12,061 nt of DNA from Verrucomicrobiota bacterium. Lineage in GTDB: Bacteria > Verrucomicrobiota > Verrucomicrobiia > Verrucomicrobiales > Verrucomicrobiaceae. Location of the stretch: contig JAIOQF010000277.1 of the NCBI GenBank assembly GCA_021413535.1, positions 1-12,061 on the forward strand, given 5' to 3'. The notes below the pieces were generated by a model. It was not told where the DNA came from. It did not search any database and was given only the letters and a program-made list of their open reading frames with translations. Positions 1 through 7,915 of this stretch are shown piece by piece (the stretch's first letter is position 1; each line of letters opens with the position of its first letter). A program made the translations under genes and the position numbers.

Positions 1-107
1 ATCTGGCGCGCGCTCAATCCGGCGTCGAGCAGCAGACGGGTGTTTTCCGTGCGCACGACCGCGCTGTTGCCGGAACTGCCGCTGCCGAGGATGCTGAGAG
101 AGAGCAT
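1..107 (-). CDS. Metallo-beta-lactamase-fold hydrolase, YycJ/WalJ-like (5' part only)
   Basis: Reading the minus strand from the ATG at 107-105 gives 35 codons before the window edge, beginning MLSLSILGSGSSGNS and continuing through LLLDAGLSARQ. The LGSGSSGNS stretch followed by a short strand and a DAGLS motif is the usual N-terminus of the YycJ/WalJ subfamily of MBL-fold proteins, which includes nucleases of the bacterial cytoplasm. The metal-binding HxHxDH motif would lie beyond the edge, so catalytic integrity cannot be judged. The gene is divergent from the AsmA-like gene and shares a 118-nt spacer with it. No Shine-Dalgarno motif precedes the ATG. The family call rests only on this short N-terminus, but the match is characteristic. 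Confidence 0.72.
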   Translation of the reverse strand, partial: MLSLSILGSGSSGNSAVVRTENTRLLLDAGLSARQ

Positions 108-125
108 GGCCGAGGATAGGGGCAG

Positions 126-211
126 AAAGTGAAAAGGGGAAAGGGGAAAGTGATGAGAGAAGCGCTGGTCGTCGCTTATTCCTTTTCACTTTTTACTTAT
201 CGCTTTTCACT
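126..211. repeat. Inverted and direct GTGAAAAG-type repeats in divergent spacer
   Basis: AAAGTGAAAAGG at 126-137 is perfectly complementary to CCTTTTCACTTT at 181-192, giving a 12-bp inverted repeat with a 43-nt loop. A further copy of the right arm, CTTTTCACT, lies at 203-211, and GGGGAAAGGGGAAAGTG runs through 136-152. The element fills most of the spacer between the two divergent genes. It could be a small dispersed intergenic repeat, an operator region or a hairpin at the 5' end of the AsmA-like transcript. No clear sigma70 promoter is visible within it. Confidence 0.55.
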
Positions 212-225
212 GGTATCCTCCCCGC

Positions 226-2802
226 ATGCGCACTTTTTTCCGCCGCCTCATTGTGCTCTTGGTGCTTGCGGGAGCGCTGGGTGCGTATGCCATGGTTCGG
301 AGCGAAGGCTTTGCTCAGACATGGCGGGATTTTGTGGTCGAACAGCTCGAACAACGCGGTGTTTATCTGAAGATGGACTCCTTGCACGTGGATTTGTTGC
401 AGGGCGGTTTGGTGGTGAAGGGGATTCAGGTCTACTTGGAAGCCACGCACCAGACGCTGCTGGCGTCCGTGGACCGGTTGAATTTGGATCTCGATATTGG
501 GAAGCTATTGCACCAGAAAGTGCAGGTGCAGGGTCTGGATCTGCGGCAGGCGAATGTGGTCTTCCCGATCGATCCCGAGGATCCGAAGTCGGAGCGCTTG
601 AGCTTGGAACACTTGAACGCGCGAGTGCTGCTCACGGGTGATCGGATTGAAATCCGGCGAGCAGAAGGAAAGTTTTTTGGACTGCAACTGGGCATCACCG
701 GCACGCTCCTGCGGCAGTCGAAACCGGCCAGTGACGATGAGGACCGCAAGGCACGCGAAAACATGCGGCTGAAAATTGCCGAACTGAGAAAACGGCGCGA
801 CTTGATTTTGGAAGCAGCCAAGATTTTGCAGCACTTTCAGACGGCGCGCGAACCCAGGTTGGAGATCGAAGTCAATGGCGATCTCGACAAGCCTGAAGAA
901 CTGAACGCATCGCTCCATCTCACTGCCAACGGTCTGCGACATGGCGATTACGTTTGCGAGGAGCTGGAGGCGCGTGCCACTTACGCGGGGCGTCTGGTGG
1001 ATCTGACCAGCCTGCGCATCCGGGATCAGCTTGGTGAATTAAACGCGGGCGCACTGTATGAGATCGGAGGCGACTCGGTGGACTTTCATCTGCACTCGAC
1101 GATGAATCTGCCGCAACTGGCCTCGGCCATCCTGGAGAATCAGGCGCTTCATGAAGTGGTGTTTTATGAGCCGCCGGAAATCACGGCGGACGGTCGCGTG
1201 CTTCTGGGCAAGCTGCTGCCGGCCGATGCCTTCGTGCCGGTCACCATGGGCTTGCAGGCGATGTGGAAGAAGGCGGACGGATTTCGTTACCGTGGCCAGT
1301 TGCAAATGGATCCGACGGTGTTTGAGCCGTTCCTAAGCCATCCTCAGATGCGCGATTTCATCAAGCGCTTCGCCTTTCGCGAAGACTCAAGCATCTTTGC
1401 CGAGTTGGAGGGCGAAGGCGCCTCGACCGACATCGGCAATGACTGTCGGAATCGCGGCCGGGTGGAGCTGCATCATTTCAAATATCAAGGCGTGGAATTT
1501 GCCCGCATGGAATCTGACATGGAATTCGAAGGACCGCAGCACTGGTTTCGCAACATGCGCATGGAACGCGCCGAGGGCGTGGGGCTCGCGCAGCAAATCG
1601 ACTGGGATGACTATGCTGGCACGGTGAAGTTTACTGGCCTGGTGTCCGACTTGGAACCGGTGGCGGTGGTCGGATGTTTTGTCGAGTCCACGGCGCAGGT
1701 GATTGCGCGCTATCGCTTCGACAAGCATCCGCACGTCGAGATGGACGGGCTGATCGACAACAAGCGCGGCGGCACAAATTTGCGTGTGAAGTTTCGCTCC
1801 GAAGGCACGGCGCATTATGAGCTCTGGGGCAACGATTACATAATCGGAAAACCGGCGGGCGATTTGAAATTCACGGGCACGAGACTGACTTACACCGTGA
1901 GCGGCGGCGCCTTTGGCAAGGATATGATCTGCAAGGGGGACACCGCCCTCGGCGAAAATGTCAGCGACTATAATGTGGACTTCAGGACCGGAAGCTTTCC
2001 ATACAGCGTGTTCGCGAAGATGCTGCCTTTTGAGAAGGTCGCGGTGAAGGTGGCATGTAAAAATGGGGTGGGTGATATTGATGTCAAAGCCAGGGTGCTG
2101 GATGGTGATTTAAGTTTTCGCGGAAAGTTCGACGATCGAAAAACCCCATTAAGTTATTCAGGCGATCTGCGCATCAACTCGATCAACTTTCGAAAATTCG
2201 CCAAGGTCTACTCCCCGGATTATGAGACCGATGGCGACATCACGGCGCATGCTGAATTCAGCGGCAAGATGGGCGACTGGAAATCGCTCAAGGGAAAAGG
2301 CGCGATCGTCATCTTGAATGGAAATCTTTATGCCATTCCCATCCTCGGTCCGCTGACTCCGCTGCTCGGCGCCATGCTTCCCACGCCGATTGGCGGATTC
2401 AACGTCGCCAAGGATGCGGACGCGACCTTCACGCTGGCGGATGGATTTGCCACCACGGATGATCTGGTGGCCAGCACCAAGGTGTTTCACATCGCCTCGA
2501 AAGGGCAGATCGATTACGTTGAGGATCGCATTCAGTTTCATGCCCAGGTGAAATTCGGCCGGCTGCTGGGGCTGGTGTTGTTTCCTGTCAGCAAAATTCT
2601 CGAATACACGGCGGAAGGCACCGTGGGCGATCCCAAGTGGCGCCCGCGTTTTTTCAGCGCCAGCTCAGAGAAATCTCCCTTCCGTAAATCTGACGATTCC
2701 GAAACGCCGCAGCCAGTGATCAAGCCTGGACAAAAGCCCGTGATGACACCGAAGCCGGCCAATCAGGAGAAAACACCATCGGTCCCGCGCAGGGTGAAAT
2801 GA
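226..2802 (+). CDS. AsmA-like / TamB-superfamily membrane-anchored protein
   Basis: This 858-residue protein has an N-terminal signal anchor (about residues 4-24, after the basic start MRTFFRR). A very long stretch rich in beta strands, typical of AsmA-like repeat proteins, follows. Around residues 170-200 there is a charged helical insert. The C-terminal third (roughly 600-815) carries the most family-like part: alternating 'sGdl/ G.i' strands, the LKGKGAIVILNGNLYAIPIL segment and a closing VGDPKWRPRF motif, as in AsmA-like C-terminal domains. The last 40 or so residues are a Pro/Lys/Ser-rich tail. Known relatives bridge the inner and outer membrane and move lipids or assist outer-membrane assembly; a similar periplasmic role here is an inference. 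The ATG at 226 is preferred because the signal anchor starts there. It has no Shine-Dalgarno motif. The NusG-like gene follows 50 nt later on the same strand and may be cotranscribed. Confidence 0.78.
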   Translation: MRTFFRRLIVLLVLAGALGAYAMVRSEGFAQTWRDFVVEQLEQRGVYLKMDSLHVDLLQGGLVVKGIQVYLEATHQTLLASVDRLNLDLDIGKLLHQKVQVQGLDLRQANVVFPIDPEDPKSERLSLEHLNARVLLTGDRIEIRRAEGKFFGLQLGITGTLLRQSKPASDDEDRKARENMRLKIAELRKRRDLILEAAKILQHFQTAREPRLEIEVNGDLDKPEELNASLHLTANGLRHGDYVCEELEARATYAGRLVDLTSLRIRDQLGELNAGALYEIGGDSVDFHLHSTMNLPQLASAILENQALHEVVFYEPPEITADGRVLLGKLLPADAFVPVTMGLQAMWKKADGFRYRGQLQMDPTVFEPFLSHPQMRDFIKRFAFREDSSIFAELEGEGASTDIGNDCRNRGRVELHHFKYQGVEFARMESDMEFEGPQHWFRNMRMERAEGVGLAQQIDWDDYAGTVKFTGLVSDLEPVAVVGCFVESTAQVIARYRFDKHPHVEMDGLIDNKRGGTNLRVKFRSEGTAHYELWGNDYIIGKPAGDLKFTGTRLTYTVSGGAFGKDMICKGDTALGENVSDYNVDFRTGSFPYSVFAKMLPFEKVAVKVACKNGVGDIDVKARVLDGDLSFRGKFDDRKTPLSYSGDLRINSINFRKFAKVYSPDYETDGDITAHAEFSGKMGDWKSLKGKGAIVILNGNLYAIPILGPLTPLLGAMLPTPIGGFNVAKDADATFTLADGFATTDDLVASTKVFHIASKGQIDYVEDRIQFHAQVKFGRLLGLVLFPVSKILEYTAEGTVGDPKWRPRFFSASSEKSPFRKSDDSETPQPVIKPGQKPVMTPKPANQEKTPSVPRRVK

Positions 2803-2852
2803 CCGTGGCCCAGCGCGTGATGAGTCACACCGTGGTTGACGTCATCAACTGA

Positions 2853-3419
2853 ATGTGCGGAGTTGCTCCGTTACTTATGATCTCCAGCAGTCAACCCCGG
2901 TGGTATTGCGTCCACACCAAGCCGAAGTGCGAACACATCGTCGCGGGAGCCTTGCGGCAGCTTGAAGGCGTGGAGCCGTGGTGTCCGCGGCTGAGATTTC
3001 AGCGCAGCACTCCGCGCGGGAAAGTGTGGTTCACCGAGGCGCTCTTTCCTAGCTATCTCTTTGCCCGCTACAACGTGGCAGCATCCGCTCGCGCGGTGAA
3101 ACATGCGCACAACGTCATTCGCGTCGTCGAGTTCGGAGGCGTGGCGGTTCCGGTGCCGGAGCAGAGCATATTGGATTTGAAAGCCGAGATGCAAGGTGAA
3201 GAACTGCGAGAGGTGAGCTTCGGCGTTCGAGTCGGGGATGCGGTCGAGGTCGCCGAAGGCCCCATGCGCGGGCTGAAGGGAATCGTGGAAAGCCTGCGCA
3301 GCGGGGAGGACCGGGTTCGCGTGCTTCTGGAATTTCTTGGTCGCGAAACTTTGGTGCAGGTGCCAGCAGCGAAACTTCTGAGTGATCGCGGCCCGCGCGA
3401 GGCGATGGCGGCGCGCTAG
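2853..3419 (+). CDS. NusG/RfaH-type transcription elongation factor (specialised paralogue)
   Basis: The 188-residue product has the two-domain layout of NusG. An NGN domain covers about residues 16-110, starting with WYCVHTKPKCE and including the FPSYLFAR strand. A KOW domain covers about 126-175 (VGDAVEVAEGPMRGLKGIVE). NusG-family proteins bind RNA polymerase through the NGN domain and promote elongation or antitermination. The housekeeping nusG normally sits between secE and rplK, so this lone copy is more likely an RfaH/UpxY/LoaP-like paralogue serving particular long operons. Which operons cannot be told from here. An ATG at 2877 (MISSSQPRW) is an equally good start; neither ATG has a Shine-Dalgarno motif. 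A small dyad, GTTGA-N5-TCAAC at 2835-2849, lies just upstream. The gene converges on atpD and takes the place where atpC usually lies. Confidence 0.82.
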   Translation: MCGVAPLLMISSSQPRWYCVHTKPKCEHIVAGALRQLEGVEPWCPRLRFQRSTPRGKVWFTEALFPSYLFARYNVAASARAVKHAHNVIRVVEFGGVAVPVPEQSILDLKAEMQGEELREVSFGVRVGDAVEVAEGPMRGLKGIVESLRSGEDRVRVLLEFLGRETLVQVPAAKLLSDRGPREAMAAR

Positions 3420-3460
3420 TTGAATCTGACCCAGATCGCAAGTCAGCGCCGCTTAATTGG

Positions 3461-3478
3461 TCAGCCAAAGATGGCTGA
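3461..3478. terminator. Shared hairpin between convergent nusG-like gene and atpD
   Basis: TCAGCCA (3461-3467) and TGGCTGA (3472-3478) form a perfect 7-bp stem with an AAGA loop. It lies in the 60-nt gap between the stop codons of the two convergent genes. On the plus strand a TTTTT run follows at 3484-3488, a few bases later than in a classical intrinsic terminator. On the minus strand there is no U tract. It probably ends both transcripts or protects their 3' ends. Confidence 0.5.
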
Positions 3479-3479
3479 G

Positions 3480-4949
3480 TTACTTTTTGCTACTGGCCTT
3501 CACCGTATCGATGCCGCCCTTCATGTAGAAGTCGGCTTCGGGCACGTCGTCGTGTTTGCCATCGAGGATTTCCGCGAAGCCGCGAATGGTTTCCTTGACG
3601 GGAACGTAGACGCCGGGTGAACCAGTGAAGACTTCGGCGACGGCAAAAGGTTGGCTGAGGAAGCGCTGCAGTTTGCGGGCGCGGTAGACGGTGACTTTGT
3701 CGTCGTCGTTCAGTTCATCCATGCCAAGGATGGCGATGATGTCCTGCAAATCTTTGTAGCGCTGCAGCACGCGCTGCACGCCGCGGGCGACGCGGTAGTG
3801 TTCCTCGCCGACGATGTCAGGTGCGAGCGCTTTCGAAGTTGAGGAGAGGGGATCCACCGCAGGATAGATGCCGAGTTCTGCGAGGGAGCGTTCCAGCACG
3901 ACGGTGGAGTCGAGGTGGGCGAACGTGTTGGCCGGCGCGGGGTCGGTCAAGTCATCCGCAGGGACATAGACGGCCTGGAACGAGGTGATGGAGCCCTGCT
4001 TGGTGGAAGTAATGCGTTCCTGCATCGCACCCATTTCAGCGGCGAGCGTGGGCTGGTAACCAACCGCAGACGGTGTGCGGCCCAGCAGCGCGGACACTTC
4101 GGAACCAGCCTGGGAGAAACGGAAGACGTTGTCGACGAACATGAGCACGTCCTGGTTCTTCTCGTCGCGGAAGTATTCCGCCATGGAGAGAGCGGAGAGT
4201 GCGACGCGGAGACGTGCGCCAGGAGGTTCGTTCATCTGACCGTAAACGAGCGCCACCTTGGAGCCGTCCTTTAAAATCGGGCGGCCTTTGTCGTCGCGTT
4301 TGGAATGACCTTTGTCATCTTTCTCGGTTGCGATGACTCCGGACTCAATCATTTCCCAGTAAAGGTCATTGCCTTCACGGGTGCGCTCGCCGACGCCGGC
4401 GAACACGGAATAACCGCCGTGGCCTTTGGCAATGTTGTTGATCAGTTCCATGATGACGACGGTCTTGCCGACCCCTGCACCGCCGAATGCGCCAACCTTG
4501 CCGCCCTTGGTGAAGGGACAGATCAGATCGATAACTTTAATGCCGGTTTCGAGAATCTGCGCGGAAGGATCCTGATCGACGAGCTTCGGAGCGGGGCGAT
4601 GGATTGGATAGCGTTTGCCGACTTTCGGTGCGGCCTGATCGTCCACGGGATCGCCGGTGACGTTGAAAATGCGACCGAGAACTTCTTCGCCAACGGGAAC
4701 GGTGATCGGCGCGCCGGTATCGGTGACTGCCAGGCCGCGTTTCAGACCTTCAGTGGATGTCATGGCAATGCTGCGGACCCAGCCGTCGCCCAGGTGACTT
4801 TGCACTTCGCAGACGAGACGGACTTTTTTACCGTCGAGGTCGTAGTTAATTTCCAGCGCGTTGTAAACTGCTGGAAGCTGACCGCTGGAGGAGAAGTCAA
4901 CGTCAACGACGGGACCGATGACTTGGACGATGTTGCCGATGTTGCTCAT
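3480..4949 (-). CDS. atpD: F-type ATP synthase subunit beta
   Basis: The 489-residue catalytic F1 beta subunit makes ATP from ADP and phosphate as gamma turns inside the alpha3beta3 ring. Visible hallmarks are the P-loop GGAGVGKT (156-163), the catalytic glutamate in GERTREGND (E188), the Walker B region VLMFVDNVFRF (268-278) and the ALLGRTPSAVGYQPTL segment. The regulatory DELSEED loop reads DELNDDD (411-417). Compared with the E. coli protein there is a hydrophilic insertion of about 20 residues around 207-229 (charged, Lys/Asp-rich) just before the conserved VALVYGQMNEPPG segment. It is the last gene of the cluster, 31 nt after atpG. No atpC follows. Bases before the ATG are pyrimidine-rich with no Shine-Dalgarno motif. 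Confidence 0.98.
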   Translation of the reverse strand: MSNIGNIVQVIGPVVDVDFSSSGQLPAVYNALEINYDLDGKKVRLVCEVQSHLGDGWVRSIAMTSTEGLKRGLAVTDTGAPITVPVGEEVLGRIFNVTGDPVDDQAAPKVGKRYPIHRPAPKLVDQDPSAQILETGIKVIDLICPFTKGGKVGAFGGAGVGKTVVIMELINNIAKGHGGYSVFAGVGERTREGNDLYWEMIESGVIATEKDDKGHSKRDDKGRPILKDGSKVALVYGQMNEPPGARLRVALSALSMAEYFRDEKNQDVLMFVDNVFRFSQAGSEVSALLGRTPSAVGYQPTLAAEMGAMQERITSTKQGSITSFQAVYVPADDLTDPAPANTFAHLDSTVVLERSLAELGIYPAVDPLSSTSKALAPDIVGEEHYRVARGVQRVLQRYKDLQDIIAILGMDELNDDDKVTVYRARKLQRFLSQPFAVAEVFTGSPGVYVPVKETIRGFAEILDGKHDDVPEADFYMKGGIDTVKASSKK

Positions 4950-4980
4950 AGTATTGAAGGGGAAGGGGATAAGGGTCGTG

Positions 4981-5877
4981 CTATTCGAGCGCGAGTTTTG
5001 CGGTCGTGATTTCGAGAAGTTCGTTGGTGATGGCAGCCTGGCGGACCTTGTTGTATTCCAGTGTGAGGTCCTTGATCATCTGCTTGGCGTTGTCGGTAGC
5101 GTTCTTCATGGCGACCATGCGGCTGGAGTGCTCGGACGCGCGCGCTTCCATCAGCATTTGATAGAGCGTGTTGTTAACATACTGCGGAAGGACAGCCTCA
5201 AAGACCGCTGCCGCATCGGGTTCAAAGGTGTATTGCGGAACTTCGGTCGGTGTTTCTTCGACCTTGAGCAGATTGCCCAAGCCTTCAAAGGAACGCTTGC
5301 CGCCCAGTGTCACTGGATTGACTGGGAGCAATTGCTCGATCATGGGCATGATCGTGACCGTGTTGATAAAATTGTTGAATGCGACCAGCACGCGCTGGTA
5401 TTCGCCGCTGAGGAATTTCTGCTGAAGGAATTTTCCGGCAGGCCGGAGTTCGGCGAACTTGGCGGGGTCGCGCACGGGGAAATCCGCGATGAGATTCCGG
5501 CGCAATCGGCCGAGCGTTTGAGCGCCTTTGCGACCGATAGTAACGAAGTCCGTCTGCTGCGGGTCGAAGTTCGCGTTCAGAAGCTTTTTGAGCAGATTGG
5601 TGTTCAGTGCACCGCACAAACCTTTGTCACTGGTAATGAGCAGCACCAGCGTCTTGGTGCCTTTGCCTTCGGCGAAGTAAGGATGCGTGCCTTCTTCAAC
5701 GCCATCTCGCAGGCTGACCAGAACTTTGTTGAGCAGTTCGGCATAAGGACGGCCATTGGTGGCCTGATCCTGCGCCTTCTTCATCTTCGCAGACGCGACG
5801 AGTTGCAAGGCCTTGGTGATCTGGGCCGTGCTCTTGACCGACTTGATGCGTCGGCGGATGTCGCGTGTGGAGGGCAT
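4981..5877 (-). CDS. atpG: F-type ATP synthase subunit gamma
   Basis: This 298-residue protein is the central rotor shaft that links the c-ring to the alpha3beta3 head. The N-terminal helix carries the family signature RRRIKSVKSTAQITKALQLV followed by ASAKM (about residues 8-32). The C-terminal helix has the matching NKVRQAAITNELLEI pattern, and the two would form the coiled coil inside F1. The central Rossmann-like part contains LVLLITSDKGLCGALN. Length is normal for the family. It lies 42 nt after atpA and 31 nt before atpD on the same strand. No Shine-Dalgarno motif is seen before the ATG. Confidence 0.97.
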   Translation of the reverse strand: MPSTRDIRRRIKSVKSTAQITKALQLVASAKMKKAQDQATNGRPYAELLNKVLVSLRDGVEEGTHPYFAEGKGTKTLVLLITSDKGLCGALNTNLLKKLLNANFDPQQTDFVTIGRKGAQTLGRLRRNLIADFPVRDPAKFAELRPAGKFLQQKFLSGEYQRVLVAFNNFINTVTIMPMIEQLLPVNPVTLGGKRSFEGLGNLLKVEETPTEVPQYTFEPDAAAVFEAVLPQYVNNTLYQMLMEARASEHSSRMVAMKNATDNAKQMIKDLTLEYNKVRQAAITNELLEITTAKLALE

Positions 5878-5919
5878 CTAACTAAGAAAGGATGAGGGCG
5901 GGAGGATGAAGAGTGAGAA

Positions 5920-7449
5920 TTATTTCCAACTGGCCTTGAAATCTTCGAGGGCAGTTTTGAGGTCGGACTCCACGTTGTCGAGCGTCTTCTCGTTGCCGAG
6001 CTTGTCCATGAGCGCTTCTTTGCGGGTCGTGAGATATTCTTCCAGCTTGCCCTGGCACTCGCGAATGCGATCCACCGGCACGTTGTCGAAGTAACCTTTC
6101 TGCATCGCGTAGAGCGAGGACACCATGATGGGTAGGCTCTTTGGCTGATACTGCTGCTGCTTGAAGAGTTCGACGATGCGCGCACCGCGATCCAGCTTCT
6201 GCTTGGTGGCGGCGTCGAGATCGGAACCGAACTGCGCGAACGCTTGAAGTTCGCGGAACTGGGCGAGATCGAGTTTGGTGGTTCCGGAAACTTTTTTGAT
6301 GGCTTTGGTCTGCGCAGCGGAACCGACGCGGGACACAGACAAGCCCACGGAGATCGCGGGGCGGATGCCTTGGTAGAACAAGTCGGTTTCGAGGAAGATC
6401 TGGCCGTCGGTAATGGAGATCACGTTGGTCGGAATGTAAGCGGACACGTCGCCGGCCTGCGTTTCGACAATGGGAAGCGCGGTCATGGAGCCGCCACCGT
6501 AGTTTTCATTGACGCGCGCGGCGCGTTCGAGGAGACGGCTGTGGAGATAGAAAACGTCGCCGGGATAAGCTTCGCGGCCCGAGGGACGCTTCAATACGAG
6601 CGATACTTGGCGATAGGCCACGGCCTGTTTCGACAAGTCATCGAAAACGATCAGCGCGTCCTGACCTTGATCCATGAACCACTCGCCGATCGAGCAGCCG
6701 GCGTAGGGTGCGAGATACTGGCTGACCGCGCTGTCGGAGGCCGAGGCGTTGACGATGACGGTGTATTCCATCGCGCCGGCGTCTTCAAGAATCTTGATGG
6801 TGCGGGCCACGCTGGACTGCTTCTGGCCGATGGAAACGTAGATGCAGTAGATCGGCTTGTGTCCCGAGAGTTTGCCCTGCTCGGCGGCCTTGTTTTGCTT
6901 GGCCTGGGAAATGATGGTGTCGATGGCAATGGTCGTCTTGCCAGTGGCGCGGTCACCGATGATCAGCTCGCGCTGGCCGCGACCGATGGGGATCATGGCG
7001 TCGATGGACATGATGCCGGTCTGCACGGGCACCGACACAGATTTGCGGGTGATGATGCCCGGGGCGAGTTTTTCCACGGGATAAAACTGGTCAGCTTTGA
7101 CTGGCCCCTTGCCGTCGAGCGGCTCGCCCAGGGTGTTGACCACACGGCCGAGCAGGCCTTTGCCTACGGGAACGGAGAGCAGGCGGCCGGTGGTTTTCAC
7201 TTCGTCGCCGGCCTTGATGTTCTCACCGGAACCGAGCAACACGCAGCCGACTTCCGTTTCTTCGAGGTTGAGCGCCAGTCCGAAGAGGCCGCCGGGGAAC
7301 TCGATCATTTCGTTGAGCATGGCATCGCTCAGGCCTTCGACCTTGGCTACACCGTCGCCGATTTCGCGCACCACGCCGACGTTTGATTTGGTGACAGAGG
7401 TTTTCAGCCCTGCGATTTCGGTTTCAATTTCCTGGAGGATGCTGCTCAT
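5920..7449 (-). CDS. atpA: F-type ATP synthase subunit alpha
   Basis: The 509-residue non-catalytic F1 alpha subunit alternates with beta and supplies an arginine to the catalytic site. Visible features are an N-terminal helix for contact with delta (about 1-25), the beta-barrel domain (about 26-95), the P-loop GDRATGKT (165-172), Walker B ALIVFDD (265-271) and the arginine-finger segment SVSRVGSAAQ (R374). The C-terminal helical domain ends in the long helix after residue 430. Length and order match the family. It lies 39 nt after atpH and 42 nt before atpG. No Shine-Dalgarno motif precedes the ATG. Confidence 0.98.
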   Translation of the reverse strand: MSSILQEIETEIAGLKTSVTKSNVGVVREIGDGVAKVEGLSDAMLNEMIEFPGGLFGLALNLEETEVGCVLLGSGENIKAGDEVKTTGRLLSVPVGKGLLGRVVNTLGEPLDGKGPVKADQFYPVEKLAPGIITRKSVSVPVQTGIMSIDAMIPIGRGQRELIIGDRATGKTTIAIDTIISQAKQNKAAEQGKLSGHKPIYCIYVSIGQKQSSVARTIKILEDAGAMEYTVIVNASASDSAVSQYLAPYAGCSIGEWFMDQGQDALIVFDDLSKQAVAYRQVSLVLKRPSGREAYPGDVFYLHSRLLERAARVNENYGGGSMTALPIVETQAGDVSAYIPTNVISITDGQIFLETDLFYQGIRPAISVGLSVSRVGSAAQTKAIKKVSGTTKLDLAQFRELQAFAQFGSDLDAATKQKLDRGARIVELFKQQQYQPKSLPIMVSSLYAMQKGYFDNVPVDRIRECQGKLEEYLTTRKEALMDKLGNEKTLDNVESDLKTALEDFKASWK

Positions 7450-7488
7450 GGCGTGTTCGGATATGGGGTGAAAGCTGTTTGATGAAAT

Positions 7489-7887
7489 TTATGCGAGTGA
7501 CTCGCCAAGCGCCTGCAGCTTCGCCTGGACGCTGCCGTCCCAGACGTGACTGCCGACCTTGACGCGCATCCCGCCGATGAGGCTGGGATTGATGAAATAA
7601 TTGAGCGTGAGATCCTCGCCGTATTTCTTCTGGAGATCGACGCGGAGACGTTCGCGCATCTCGCCGGAAAGATCAGTGACGCTCTCGATGACGGCGGTGC
7701 GTTTCTCCAGCTCCAGTCGCACGAGACGCTGGAACGAGTGGAGGATGGCCATGTAGTTGCGGGGCTTTTTTTCGCCCACCAGCTTCACCACGCGCTTCAC
7801 GCGCGAGGTGTGCAGACGACCGCTGGCATCGAAGCACGCGCGTAAGAGCAGGCGTGATGCGCGGACGGCGTCTTTGCTGATTTTCAT
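7489..7887 (-). CDS. atpH: F-type ATP synthase subunit delta (short form)
   Basis: The product is 132 residues and belongs to the delta/OSCP family that ties the peripheral stalk to the top of alpha3beta3. The C-terminal part is well preserved: a LSGEMRERLRVDLQKKYG helix (about 72-89), then a strand and the closing motif GGMRVKVGSHVWDGSVQAKL. The N-terminal helical bundle is about 45 residues shorter than in E. coli delta (177 residues). The frame has no earlier plausible start, because only 28 nt separate it from atpF, so the shortness appears real and not a missed start. Position between atpF and atpA supports the call. Confidence 0.9.
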   Translation of the reverse strand: MKISKDAVRASRLLLRACFDASGRLHTSRVKRVVKLVGEKKPRNYMAILHSFQRLVRLELEKRTAVIESVTDLSGEMRERLRVDLQKKYGEDLTLNYFINPSLIGGMRVKVGSHVWDGSVQAKLQALGESLA

Positions 7888-7915
7888 GGCCGGAGTGGAT
7901 TAACAAAAGGGGGTT

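Noticed and set aside
129..641. 170-codon plus-strand frame overlapping the 5' part of the AsmA-like gene
   Set aside because: It is an out-of-frame shadow, low-complexity and Gly/Ser/Ala/Arg-rich, while the AsmA-like frame has a signal anchor and full-length family features.
4305..5895. Two long plus-strand open frames (4305-5009 and 4918-5895) opposite atpD and atpG
   Set aside because: Both are shadows of strongly recognised genes on the other strand and show no motif of their own.
6244..7386. 380-codon open frame on the plus strand opposite atpA
   Set aside because: It is fully antisense to atpA, whose product is unmistakable. The frame is open because of the codon bias of the GC-rich gene, and the translation resembles no family.
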